A program made the translations under genes and the position numbers. Positions 9,764-20,821 of a stretch of 64,000 bases of DNA are shown here, piece by piece; position 1 is the stretch's first letter; every line of letters starts with the position of its first letter. Below the pieces are notes generated by a model. It worked only from the letters and a program-made list of their open reading frames with translations. It did not search any database and was not told the DNA's origin. The stretch is taken from positions 1,134,611 through 1,198,610 of the forward strand of contig NW_006766889.1 in the NCBI RefSeq assembly GCF_000275845.1, in the 5' to 3' direction. Origin of the DNA: Dichomitus squalens LYAD-421 SS1. Its lineage: Eukaryota; Basidiomycota; Agaricomycetes; Polyporales; Polyporaceae.

Positions 9764-12163
9764 GTGCAGGGTGCATCCGATAGACCCGACAGCGTAGCTG
9801 AGAAACCAAAGCCGGCTTCCTCAGATGAACCTGATCAGTGTGGGGAGGACTGGGAGCGTTGCGCGCGGATCCTCGCGCAACACAGCGACGAGATGGTGCA
9901 GCGTTGGAAGAGCGAGATTGATATGCTCCTTGTTTTCGTGAGTTATCTTCTGCGGTTAAAGGGCGGGGAGAGTAAACTGATTCTCAAAAGGCTGGTCTGT
10001 TCTCCGCTGTTTTGACTGCATTCAATGTGCAGTCGTATCTGCTACTCCAGCCTGACGAACAAGGCGAAATGCTCGCTACCCTTGTCGCTATGTCTTCCCA
10101 GATCAATGGATACACTTACTCTCCGCCGTTCTTGAATGCGACGGTGAAGGTTCCACCGGGTGGTAACAAACCATTTACACCGCCCTCGTACGCCATATGG
10201 CTCAATTCCCTTTGGTTTTCCGCCCTCATCTGTACACTCTCCGCGTCCTCCGTGGCTATCACGGTCCGTCAATGGTTGCACCAATACAGCTCCGGCCTCA
10301 CAGGGACCTCCCGCGAAGTTGCCCGACTACGACAGTATCGTTACGAAAATCTAACGAAATGGCGCGTAGCGACCATCGTCACAATCCTACCCGCCCTCCT
10401 GCAGCTCGCCCTAATCCTGTTCCTCGCTGGATTGCTCGTCCTCCTCTGGAACATTCATCCCAAAGTCGCTCTTGTGGCCTCCGTCCTCGTTGCCATGCTC
10501 CTATCCTTCAACGTCGCGGTAACTGTCTTGCCAGCCTTCAGGGCCGACTGCTCATACCAATCTCCCAATGCCTTGTGCATTTACATCGTCGTACAATACA
10601 CAGGTGGACTCATCAGGCTCGTCCTCGTGGCTATCGATAAAACCGCATATCACATGGGTATGTGTCGTTCAACCGTCATCCGAGACATTTGCTGGTCCGT
10701 AATGCGGGTTGTCCGTCGCGCCCTTCGCTATCAAGGAACGTGGGGTATGTTTGATACTTGGGAGATAAGGGAGAAGCACGAGACACACGCCCTCGCAGGA
10801 GATTTCGACTTCAGCTTGCTGCAGAAGGTCTACGAGATCACCTTAGATGACCACCTCCTCGAAACAACGATGGCGCGTTGCATGAAGAGTCTCGAGCCGA
10901 TTACCACACTCCGGGGATGCGTACAGTTCCTGCACACGAATACCACAGTAGAAGATCTGTTCGGCTCTACGCACCCCGATAGCGATCGCTCTGCCGATGT
11001 CCGCTTCGCTCAAGGTCGCCGAAGAGCACGATACCAGACCTTCCTCTTCAAGCAAGTCCTCATCCTGGTGCCTCAATGTGCGGAGTCTATCGGACCATCC
11101 TCCAGGAGGGCCTTCGATGACATCGCTCGGAAAGTCATTGCGCTCGTCCCACCAATCACGATAGGCCCAGAGAGGCATCTCTCCCATGTTCACTCAGACC
11201 GCACGACCGATAGCGCATCGCTCCTACACGCCTTAGCGAAGCTTGTGGTCGCCGACGTTGCCACCGCCGATGCGTTCATGAAACTGATCGCCAACGTCAA
11301 ACAGTTGGATTTCCGCTCCGGTGGGCAGGGACTGCGTGGCCTAAACGCAGATATACTTCAGAGCAGTACGTCGCCTTTTATAGGTCATGGGAATAGTTGA
11401 TACTAAGGGCGGCTCTTATCGTGTAGTCATCGATGCCCTTCCTACGACTCCGAACGAAGTCGCCAAGAGGCTGGATTGGAGATATAGTCTTCTAGCTGGA
11501 GACTATTTCGCGACGGTGACTGGTCTCATCGACGTCATCCGATGGGTTCAGTCAATCCCTGGCGCGATCGAAGCAGGACGTGCTCAGACCCTCCTTCACA
11601 GTGTATTGACATCCACTGAGGTCGTTCTATCCGATACGTCCTGGAGGATGAGCGCTGATACACAACACCAAGTCATGACGGCTCTCTCCGAGATGGCGGA
11701 CACTCACCCATGGAGGTCCGACTACCACGCCCTCCTCCCGACGCTTAGCCGTCTGGTCGCGGACTCCTCGTCCGATCGTACGACCCGTGCCGCCGCTTTG
11801 AAACTGATACGAGTGGTGCAAGATGTCCCAAAGATGATCCACCAGGCCCACCTACTCGAGATGCCTCGGCTAGCCGGTGACTACAGCTCAAGAATGTTGT
11901 TGGCACAAATGGAAACCGCGGATACGGTCGTGCTCCCTAAGCTGTCTACAGTAGGAGCCTTTGAACTCCCTTCGGATGTGCACGGTAAGCTCTTTACCTC
12001 CGCCGTCGCAGGCGAGGGACTGACACCATCATCGTTCATTTCGGACTGCCGAAGAGCGACGCACCAGGCATACCTCCTCCTCCTCTTCACCAAAACCAGA
12101 TTTGGCTTCGTATACTGCAACACAGATACAGACAGGCTTCACTCACGACACTGCACATGGTAG
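9764..12163 (+). CDS. DUF6535 domain protein (membrane-anchored, Agaricomycete family)
   Basis: Exons 9764-9937, 9991-11365 and 11427-12163 are joined by introns with clean GTGAGT/AAAAG and GTACGT/TGTAG borders. Exon 2 begins AGLFSAVLTAFNVQSYLLLQ, then NSLWFSALICTLSASSVAI and QWLHQYSSGLTGTSREVARL. These are followed by two strongly hydrophobic helices (LPALLQLALILFLAGLLVLL and VALVASVLVAMLLSF). This is the characteristic DUF6535 block. The C-terminal 600 residues are helical and soluble-looking with no domain I recognise. The stop is at 12163. The 5' end is not resolved: the frame is open to about 9764, an acceptor-like GTGCAG lies just before it, and a possible ATG at 9446 would need one more intron. 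The family has no established function and is highly expanded in wood-decay fungi. Confidence 0.75.
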
Positions 12164-12376
12164 TCAACCTGGTCATGGACATGGCGCTGTTTCATCTGTG
12201 TCTCAGGAGGTCAGTACAACTCGATTCACGTCACTTGAAACGTCATTCAGCAGCCGGCAGAATCAGGGTTGAAGCGCGTACTCATAGTATTTCGTCTTCA
12301 TGAAGTCTCGTGCAGCAATACAATAGTCCTGGACCTTGTGTCTGCATGGAGATGAATGCAAATAGTGTTGTCATAG

Positions 12377-13440
12377 TTACAAAGCCACTCTGTCCATAGT
12401 CTCTACCGTATGTCGTAAAAGTAGAGTTCCCCTGAACCCCGCTCGCTCCAGCCGTTCGGCGAACCGCGCTCTTAGTCTTTCCCCAAGAACGTCCGGTCGC
12501 AACTCCGAGACTTCGGCAGTAATCGTTTGCGGGCAGGAGAACTTGAGCATGATGTGTTCTGGCAGGCCCAGCACAGGTTGTACTAGAACACACTCGTACA
12601 CATCGAGAGGGATACCGGCGAGGAACGGATCTGAACCGTCGCCGCTAGGAACATATGCCACCGGAAATTCGAGGATGCAGGCGGCGAAGGCGACCATGTC
12701 TCCGAGAGTTCGCGTTCCATCTTGAGGAAATGGCAGTATTAGCGGTAGGTCCCGGTCGTTTTGAATTTTCACAAGGGCGTGGCATAGTAATATTGACATG
12801 CCGGGAGGGGCGACCGACACCTAGACACCATTGTTTGGAATGGTTACCTGGGAGATATGGCAATGTTCGAACCTTTGTATTTGAGCCGTGCAATTCAAGA
12901 AATGTCGACCAAGACAAAACTGTCTGGCTCAGGCACTGCCTACCGGAGTCGTAGTATGCTGCGAGCTTCGGTACGTTCACGACAAAGACCTGATCGGACA
13001 TCGAGTCGTGCAGAAGAGCAACCGTCTTGAATGCTTCCGATCTCTATATGGGACAGTATTAATCCACAGGATAGTAGACGGACGAGGTTCCGCGTGCCTG
13101 TCGAAGTTTCGCCAAGACCTCAATAAGGAAGTCCTTCAATGCTCTCCTCGGATTACGAAGGCTGAAGACGTCGAAAAGGTACCCCGAGCTACCTGGTACA
13201 GAGCGTTTGGTTAGCTGCTGAATCGATTGACGACAACTCTGGGCTTACCGGACACCTAGAGCTACTACGGTAATATCGAGGGCGGCCTGGCATAGCTTTG
13301 TCCTTGGGACATGTTTAATGTCTTTAAAGTCCTGGAGTACACCGAGAATGACGGCATGAATGACATTGAAGCCCAGGCAAGCGTTGGCTATAGGCGTATC
13401 TGAAGTGCGCATTACATCGAGATTTGAGGGTGGCAGGACC
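12377..13440 (-). CDS. Unrecognised multi-exon protein
   Basis: Several minus-strand blocks look coding. Block one at about 13263-13440 reads SNLDVMRTSDTPIANACLGF followed by NVIHAVILGVLQDFK. Block two at about 13085-13200 reads YLFDVFSLRNPRRALKDFLI and EVLAKLRQARGTSSVYY. Block three, near 12940-13001, reads VFVVNVPKLAAYYDS. Block four, 12377-12830, is the longest and most convincing: PPGMSILLCHALVKIQND, LILPFPQDGTRTLGDMVAF, CILEFPVAYVPS and a C-terminal HTVETMDRVAL followed by the stop. The blocks are soluble-looking and mixed alpha/beta. I cannot name the family. Start, exon borders and even the connection of all four blocks are provisional. Block two ends in a stop codon unless an unrecognised intron removes it, so partial decay is possible. 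Confidence 0.4.
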
Positions 13441-15308
13441 AGGACAAGAGTACAGGCGCTCGAAGTCTTTCTTTTCTTCCATGATACTATGGACCTTGCT
13501 TGGATGGAACAAACCTCGCGCGACGTCTTTCGTCAATCGTGCGTTACAAACTTGTCACGAATATCATGCTGCGGTCCTACACCGCCGGGCGAGAGCGATA
13601 AGTGTCAGATATCGTCGGGAGAGGCCGATCACATATCGTCGGCCATATCGAATCTCTATCCACGGGGTACCTCCCATCAATATAACATTAGACCTTCTTG
13701 ATCCCATACCGCTGATCCCATATGCCATTCAGGTCGCCCCTGTCTATAGTCCATGTTCTCCCCTTTATCGACTCTACATGGTTCCGATGGCGCCCGTTTG
13801 ATTAGCTGCCGGGTTTTACGCCAGCTTCCGCCCACAATCCCTCATGTTCGAATAATCGCCATCGAATCATATAGGTGTAGAATTCAAATATGAATATATT
13901 GAGCGTGTTACAGACTACATAATATGTACAGGATGCGTGTTACACGGAACGGCATGGGATACTGGCCCAACACGATACCTGGTCCCCTCGGACGCCCTCC
14001 TGTTCTGTCTCCTTCCCGCTGTCCTGCTCGCGTGAGCATGGCAAGTCTGGCAGCCGATGTTGCTGGTCAGCAGATGTACATATCGAGGGATTCCAAAAGC
14101 ACGTACACGATTTGCTCGACTCACCTGCTCGACGACACCAACCCCGGACTCCTGCGTGTCACAAAGCCTGCCCGCTTGGCTGCTGGCCCCATATACTGAG
14201 ACAACGCTAACTGCACAACACATAAGTCCTGCGTGGATCAAGATGATTCAAAGGGCAGAACATACCAAAGGAAAGGCGATGTGAATCACCGAATCTTCCT
14301 CCTCAATTGACTACTATACAGAATGATGAGCAACTGCCTTAAAGGGCGTACCACACGCAAGGGATAGAGAATGATGGCAGAGACGAACCGTACTGGACCA
14401 AGGGATGGAGATGCAGGTAGACCACAGGTGCAGTGAAGGTCGAGGATGGTGAGGACAAAGATGATTCTTGCCGTAAGTCCGACGTCGTCGAAAACTTTAT
14501 ACCTCGCAACAAGCCCAAACCTTCACGTGTCCGCCGGAAAGCGGAAAGATTGGCCGAGAGGCGATGGCGTGCTCAGACATATACTTGATGCAGTTCACAA
14601 TATCATCACAGTATGAGCCCGGTATGAGAACAATGTCAGAGAGGAAGTATCATAGAGACAACGGGATGAGACTTCATCGATGTCAGCCACCATGTGGCAC
14701 CAATATAGGCGGCTGATACCCATCCCGTATGGCGCGCATCTCGGTCTTATGATATTGGACATACGTGATCTATAAGGTTGCCTCCTAAGACCATTTTGAT
14801 ATCTGGAGTCGCCCGGCGGTGTAGTCGCTGCCATGCAGAATCTAGTCACAGGATCTCCTCTTGTGCGAGTAGAGCAGTACAATAAATGCGCAAAGTTTTC
14901 AACGACCGGCCCTAAACCCCACGTGGCAACATCAACATGCCCGTTAATGCTGGCGTTGCCTCCACTACTTTGACGTCTTCCCCCCTCCTCCATGACCCCA
15001 CTCTGTCGTCCGGTTTGATTCATGGGCTTTGAGTACCTGAGCTCGCTGTGAGTGAACCATCAGAGTTTATTGTGAGTTTTTCATCTATCAAGCCCTGCTC
15101 GTATGTCTCCTCGGTTTATTAGACTGCGGTACCATTAAATTCTGGTCTATTCTTGATGAGTTCATATTGGTCTGCAATGAGTAGATGGTAAGCCATCGTT
15201 TTGCTTGTGTTAGTTGCCCCATAGACTCGTGTTGGTGTAGTTGTGGTGGCAGTGGCGTTGTACTGGACACCCATACTGTGCAAGTCACAAACGCAGCGAC
15301 GAAGGTTG
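13441..15308. other. Gene-poor region, no confident gene
   Basis: Frames up to 142 codons occur (14595-15023, minus) but carry no motif. A stretch at about 14440-14589 (plus) reads as a basic, exon-like tail (PKPSRVRRKAERLAERRW) ending in TGA, with no partner exon found. Confidence 0.4.
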
Positions 15309-15517
15309 NNNNNNNNNNNNNNNNNNNNNNNNNNNNNNNNNNNNNNNNNNNNNNNNNNNNNNNNNNNNNNNNNNNNNNNNNNNNNNNNNNNNNNNNNNNN
15401 NNNNNNNNNNNNNNNNNNNNNNNNNNNNNNNNNNNNNNNNNNNNNNNNNNNNNNNNNNNNNNNNNNNNNNNNNNNNNNNNNNNNNNNNNNNNNNNNNNNN
15501 NNNNNNNNNNNNNNNNN
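15309..15517. other. Assembly gap (209 N)
   Basis: A continuous run of undetermined bases. The flanking sequence on both sides looks non-coding, so no gene is obviously interrupted, but one hidden in or next to the gap cannot be excluded. Confidence 0.99.
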
Positions 15518-15574
15518 TAGCTATCGGTACAGGCAATTGAATGACTTCATATCAGCCCAGCAAATTGGTCTGAT

Positions 15575-16315
15575 CTACGCTCCCTCTTTACCTTCCCATC
15601 CCCGCAAGTATCTCAACAGCCTAGTTTCTATCCCAGCAATTACCCCATCGCTCAATAGCCTCTTCGACCAGTCCGTATCGATCGCCGCCTGGACCTCCGG
15701 ACCTTGCAGTGCCTCAGGGCTCTCCCACTCGTGCAGCGCGACGACTCTCGCCGGAGCTTTCTGCGGCGCCGACACGTCCACGCTCGTGCCCCACACGCTC
15801 AGGACCTCCTTGACAGTCCACACCCTGCTCCGCACCCAGCCCGGCACTTTCCTCACCTCCGCGATGTGCTCCTCAAGGTACCACCTCTCGACCTCCGCCT
15901 CCGCCTCGGGCGAATCCTTCACGTTCAGCTCGGCGACCAGCAAGAACGGCCCCGGGTTCCGCTCGTCGTACCCCTCCTTCTGCGCGCCAATGGGCTCGTG
16001 CCCGAACGGCACGTACACCCGCCTGTCGAGGTACGCGAGCTTCGCGAGGATGTCGATCTCGCGCGAGCTGCGAGACCCTGCGAGCGCAACGTATGCGGGA
16101 TGGGAGGTCGCATCGGGCAACGAGAGGTTATAGATGGCGAGATGCTGGGGAATCTTCCCGTCCGCAGCAGTCCAGCGAGTGACGCCGGCGAAAAGGTTAT
16201 CGGGCAGATTGAGGCGGAGAGGTATGTGCTCGTTGTCGTACCAATCTTCGAAGATGGCTTCGTCGATGGCCGAGCCGCGTTCGGTGAAGACGAAGAGGTA
16301 CGCGGGGTTCACCAT
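15575..16315 (-). CDS. EthD-like dimeric alpha/beta-barrel protein
   Basis: An intron-less frame of 246 codons from ATG 16315. A 13-codon upstream extension to 16354 is possible but does not add family sequence. It has two similar halves. The first has FVFTERGSAIDEAIFEDWYDNEHIPLR. The second has FLLVAELNVKDSPEAEAEVERWYLEEHIAEV. The pattern W(Y).xxEHIP/EHIAEV is typical of small dimeric alpha/beta-barrel (EthD/antibiotic-monooxygenase fold) proteins, here as an internal duplication. No signal peptide is seen. The enzyme activity is unknown; relatives act on quinones, aldehydes or polyketides, but that is not shown here. Confidence 0.7.
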   Translation of the reverse strand: MVNPAYLFVFTERGSAIDEAIFEDWYDNEHIPLRLNLPDNLFAGVTRWTAADGKIPQHLAIYNLSLPDATSHPAYVALAGSRSSREIDILAKLAYLDRRVYVPFGHEPIGAQKEGYDERNPGPFLLVAELNVKDSPEAEAEVERWYLEEHIAEVRKVPGWVRSRVWTVKEVLSVWGTSVDVSAPQKAPARVVALHEWESPEALQGPEVQAAIDTDWSKRLLSDGVIAGIETRLLRYLRGWEGKEGA

Positions 16316-16816
16316 GTTCGCAAGATGAATCGATATGTGAGTAGGCTGATGCACTGCAGGCTGGGAGAGAACCTGTGGCTCTCCGTCCGGAACCCTTGCA
16401 TATTTGTAGTATCATGGCTGGGCGCCCACGAACTTCTGGCTCGGTCACATTGCTGGTGGGATAGAACCCCTCTCGATCCAATCACCGCCCACATTTACGA
16501 GTAGGCTCTTCGGCGGTCGCGCAGCCGTGGGTATGGTGCTTAGTCTTGTCGGTAACATTTCGTTGGTATTGACAAATCGGGACTCACTCCTTGAGAGCGT
16601 CATCAGACTACAAAATGCTAGTAGACGGTTTGTGCATGTATACGGGTAGATACACCCATGCTACTATGCAAAACTCGTCTCTCCATGGACTTGGACTGCA
16701 CTGGCTCGCAGTTTCCCCCACCGAGAATGCAGCATACACGAGCGGTACCGTAGACATGAATTATACCACACCCAGGCTAGATCACAAAGCTACCTACATT
16801 AGTCCGAGTATACACA
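16316..16816. other. Intergenic
   Basis: This lies between the start of the EthD-like gene and the stop of ALG6. No gene or repeat is recognised. Confidence 0.5.
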
Positions 16817-19542
16817 TCAATGGATATCGACGCTCCCACTGCGCCCAAGCGCCTTCCTCTGCCGCGCCTGTGCATATCCCAGACTCATTGTCCGCAACCC
16901 CCCAGCCCGCAGCGCCGTAGCTCCGTCGGGAGACCAGTGCTGCTCCGATTGCCTGTCCGCGGGGAGCGGCAGGGAAGACGCGGATGCAGGAAGAGGCCTC
17001 TTATGCGACGAGGCAGGAGCCTTGGAGCGGGATCCGAGACCGCCGATGGCCCAGCTGACTTCGACGCCGCGCTTGATGCTCCAGAGCCAGACGAGCGCGA
17101 AGACGGGCGTACTAACGAGGACGTTGAGGACGGGGAAGATATCGGGAAGGCGGGCGGGAGGGGAGATGAAGAGTTCTGCGAGATGAACGGCGAAACATGC
17201 TGCGTAGACGGCCTGCGAATGTCTGTTAGATGAATACCAGGTGTCTAGACAATAGACACTGACTAAGGAAAGGAGCTTGAGGTAAGAGGAGCGGGCGGCG
17301 CGGAAAGGGTTGTAACCGATCAGTTTGTTCCAGAGGATAAGAAGGGCAACATATTGGATGCCTTGACCGTCACGCTTGAGAAGCGGCCACATACTGAGAT
17401 TGCATCAGCCTTTCAAGCACGTGGATCTTTGGAATTCTGGGCCCACCTGAACATAGCAACATTGTTCATTAGCATGCCCAGTTCGAACGTCTGCTCGTCC
17501 GGCGACGAGCCGGACAGGAGCAGCGTCATAGGGAGAAGCGGAACCAGGATCGTCTTCTCATGCACTTGGAATGAGAACAGGAAGAAGGACAGCGAGGACG
17601 TGAGGAGGGCGTAGGGTAGTAGTGGCAAAATTGGCGTTGGGGCAGCGGGGGTAGCAGGCGTCACAGGGGCCTTGTCATCGTCTTTCTTGTCAGCTTTCTT
17701 GTCAGATTCTGCGGGCGCCTCAGTTGTAGACCATACGCGGAGCCTATACCCGCTGAAGAGGAGGGTAGCAACAGCAGGCAAGAAACCTAGAGCAGTCAGG
17801 GCCGTCGAAAGCTTGACTAAAACGCTTTGCGTGGCCCATAGTCTCCATTTGAGGACGACGTTGGTCGCGCACCAGAAGTTTGCGACCTTGTCTTCGAAGA
17901 GACCGCGGTTGAATGGGAATATGCGAGTGATGGGATTGAGGATGGCGCGGAGGGGAGCGAAGGGGGGTAGCCAGGGGAGGAAGAGGATAACGAACGACGC
18001 GCTTGTAACGATACCTAAACGAATGAACAATTTGGTGCTGAGACTGTCGTGAGTGTGAGTAGGTTGAATGGCAGATGAGGAACCCACCCTTCGGTAGGCC
18101 CGAGATACAGGCATTTGGCGAGGAGATACGTTCCGATCGCGGGCGCATAGTACAGAGCCATTTGCTTGAAACCTAGGCTGAGCACGAAGAATACTGCGCC
18201 GACGAGCTCTTGTCCTATCGCGAAGAAGTTCATAGAGAACAGCGTGAATCCTGGTGCAGACGTTAAGGCTAAAGTAGAGGCGCGACGGGGAAAATCTTAC
18301 CGAGCATGACAGAGTTGTACTGAAAGTGGCCGAAATCGATGATGGTAAGAGCGGGCTGGAACAGCAGCAGCAGGAGAGCAAGATTCTACGAGGCCGATTA
18401 GGATGGGAGGGAGTGACCAATGGATCAAAATAGCCTGGGCCATACCTGTGTCCGTGACGAGCGGGTGCCTTGCCAAACCCTCGTGAACATGAAGAGTGCA
18501 GGGACATATATCAAGGTGTCCAACGCAAGGACGCTAGAGCGCATGAAGACTTTGCTGCCAGGGGTCTCAACGCCCCGCGAGTCGTCGAGAGCGACCCATG
18601 AGGGATCTATCCATGACCCACTGCATAGTGGTGAGCACCAGCCGCGCGCGCAGGACTCGAGGACGTACACTATACCACAGAGCCATGACGCATATGCAGT
18701 CAAAGGTGGATAGTCGAGACCCCAGTATTGCAAGTCATAAGTATACCACTGTCGAGTGGGTAGGTGTATCGTCAACTCCATCCAATGTCGTTGGGCTTCG
18801 TAGTCGCCAAACATAGGCGGCGTCCCTTGCCCTGTGCATCTGGTAAACAACTGTGGCATTGACAAGAGCGTATGAATTGCAGACCAGAATACGACCCTAA
18901 TCCTACCGTCCACTTCACCCATATCGAGGCCAGCACCACTGAAGGGGCTACGTAAGACTTCATGTGCTCGTGGTGCATCCACCTCAGCCACCGCTTCGCC
19001 ATACTTTCTTCATCCTCAAGTTTACGTTCCCTAGGTGGATGATGGGCCGCGGGATGTGAGATAGAAGTAACGCGTTGTCGATCCTGGCTTGCGATCGCGT
19101 TGAGGCTTAGGGTTTGGCTTAGCCGCTTCCTGCCGCGAGCCGGCGAGATCGCTGAAGAGGACAATGGAGATGTTGGGGGAGAGTAGGGAGATAGCGGAGG
19201 TGTGTCGAGCCATCGCCGACTTTCGGATGTCTGGAGAATATGATGTCTGAGAGGGATGGGCGCGACAATCTCTGAACGGTCGGTTTCTGAGCTACAGGAC
19301 GTGTCAACACGCGTGTTCAGCATCGACTTAGACATGCGGGAAACGAGCAAGTATGGGACTTACGCATCACTCCGCACGCTGTGAGAGGACAGCCGGTGTT
19401 TGAGCACAGGTCCAGTTGGAATTGTTTGCTGTGGCCAATTGACAGGAGCGGCCTGTGCGGAACCTTGGGAGTATACTGAGGTTCTGCGATTGCTACGCGT
19501 CCTAGGCTGAGAAGAGTAGCTTCCCTCAGTAAACTCGTCCAT
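16817..19542 (-). CDS. ALG6: Dolichyl-P-Glc:Man9GlcNAc2-PP-dolichol alpha-1,3-glucosyltransferase
   Basis: Adds the first glucose to the lipid-linked N-glycan precursor in the ER lumen. Diagnostic segments are [19 protein letters not shown] and [19 protein letters not shown]. They are followed by many membrane helices: [36 protein letters not shown], and [19 protein letters not shown]. Others are [31 protein letters not shown] and [16 protein letters not shown]. At least nine exons run from ATG 19542 to the stop at 16817. The protein is longer than most ALG6 proteins. About 115 Ser/Pro-rich residues precede the first helix, a Lys/Asp/Pro-rich insert (about 17640-17720) sits in one loop, and a basic 70-residue tail follows the last helix. 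It is head-to-head with NAS2. Confidence 0.92.
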
Positions 19543-19760
19543 GTGGACGACAACCAAGAACCAGAGAGGAAAGGAGGCAGAATGAAGGAAAATGTGATTG
19601 CGTCCAGCTGGCGTGGCTCACGCGCATCGACTTGGACGAGCGCGAGTTGCGGCCCGTATACGGCAAACCCATATACGGCGCTTTGATTATCCTCGCCGCG
19701 TAAGCAACAGCAGCCTGGCCCCATCCTCCTCTTTCACCTCTTCCCTTCCCGCCATCTGTA
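19543..19760. promoter_or_regulatory. Bidirectional promoter of ALG6 and NAS2
   Basis: Only 218 bases separate the two divergent start codons, so both core promoters must lie here. No named site is clear. Pyrimidine-rich stretches precede the NAS2 ATG. Confidence 0.6.
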
Positions 19761-20570
19761 ATGGGATTCACTCTACCACCGCGAATGAACAATAACCCAG
19801 CTGCGGAACATGTACGGGGCCTCATGGCGCGTAAGGACGCGATCGAGGAGGAGATGGAGGCACAATTCTCTGTTTTGCAGAGCAATGGCGTGAACATGGA
19901 CACTCCGCTCGTCGACCCGGAAGGCTTCCCTCGGGCGGACATTGACGTCTGGGCCGTTCGCCATGCTCGCGTCAAGATCATTGAGCTCAGGAATGATTGC
20001 AATGCACTACTGAACAACATCAGCCTTGCTCTGCAGAATGTCTTCGATCCTAGCACGCTCGCGAGGGAACAACCCCCACAGCCCGTCTCGTCGAGTCTTC
20101 CTGGTACTGTCTCTGAGCCTTTCGCCAAGGTGGACGGCGTTGCGCCCGGCAGCCCTGCTGCTTCAGCAGTATGTTTCGATCCCTTGATTACTCGTGCAAT
20201 GTGGCCAATCAGTCTCCAGGGATTGCGGCGAGACGACCTCGTTTTGTCGTTTGGGCCCCTTACTAAGGCGTCCTTCACTTCTTCGTCATTGCAGCCACTG
20301 GCAGAGTTGGTTTCCGCGCAAGAAAACGTGGGTTTCCTTGCTTTGCTTTCTCGTTCGATTTCACGGACTGAGCTTGCTTTATCCACACAACAGCAACAAC
20401 TTGCGATCGAGGTCATGCGATCGGGCGACCAAAGGGTGACGCTGACGCTCACCCCAAGACGAGGATGGGGTGGGCGGGGTCTTCTGGGGTATGGCCATCC
20501 TACCCTTGTCAGGAACGAAATGATACTGACCCATTCCCGCAGCTGTCATATCGTGCCTTACGCTGGTTAG
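19761..20570 (+). CDS. NAS2: 26S proteasome assembly chaperone Nas2 (PSMD9, p27)
   Basis: Nas2 binds Rpt5 during assembly of the proteasome base. The exons are 19761-20168, 20220-20488 and 20543-20570, giving 234 aa with all junctions in frame. The N-terminal half is a coiled coil (VRGLMARKDAIEEEMEAQF... then VDPEGFPRADIDVWAVRHAR, the conserved Nas2_N segment). The C-terminal PDZ domain reads VDGVAPGSPAASAGLRRDD with DLVLSFGPL, and the protein closes with GWGGRGLLGCHIVPYAG, the family's end signature. An ATG at 19785 is an alternative start. Expression is probably coupled to ALG6 through the short divergent promoter. Confidence 0.93.
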   Translation: MGFTLPPRMNNNPAAEHVRGLMARKDAIEEEMEAQFSVLQSNGVNMDTPLVDPEGFPRADIDVWAVRHARVKIIELRNDCNALLNNISLALQNVFDPSTLAREQPPQPVSSSLPGTVSEPFAKVDGVAPGSPAASAVCFDPLITRAMWPISLQGLRRDDLVLSFGPLTKASFTSSSLQPLAELVSAQENVGFLALLSRSISRTELALSTQQQQLAIEVMRSGDQRVTLTLTPRRGWGGRGLLGYGHPTLVRNEMILTHSRSCHIVPYAG

Positions 20571-20821
20571 CTCAGATAGTACTCATCCTTGCGAGTCTTC
20601 GACATCGACAAGATGTATAAATGATGTACACTGTAGCTCTACTCAAGCTGTCGCGATGTTTTGTATAATAGTTACGACAGAGAAGCATATAACTTTCATT
20701 GGACATAATCGCAGACAGAGGCTGTCGCGTACGTATGTTATGCAATTGGTCTTTTGTTTTGAGGAAGCTAAATTGCTTGAAGACGACGGTATGAAGAGGC
20801 ATTAGACCCGAACGGCCATGC

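Noticed and set aside
14440..14589. Basic exon-like tail (PKPSRVRRKAERLAERRW), with RRKAE also seen in the LINE leader
   Set aside because: The similarity is one short Arg/Lys-rich stretch. No upstream exon or endonuclease motif was found.
15704..16504. 266-codon plus-strand frame at the EthD-like gene
   Set aside because: Antisense shadow. The minus-strand frame has the duplicated alpha/beta-barrel motifs.
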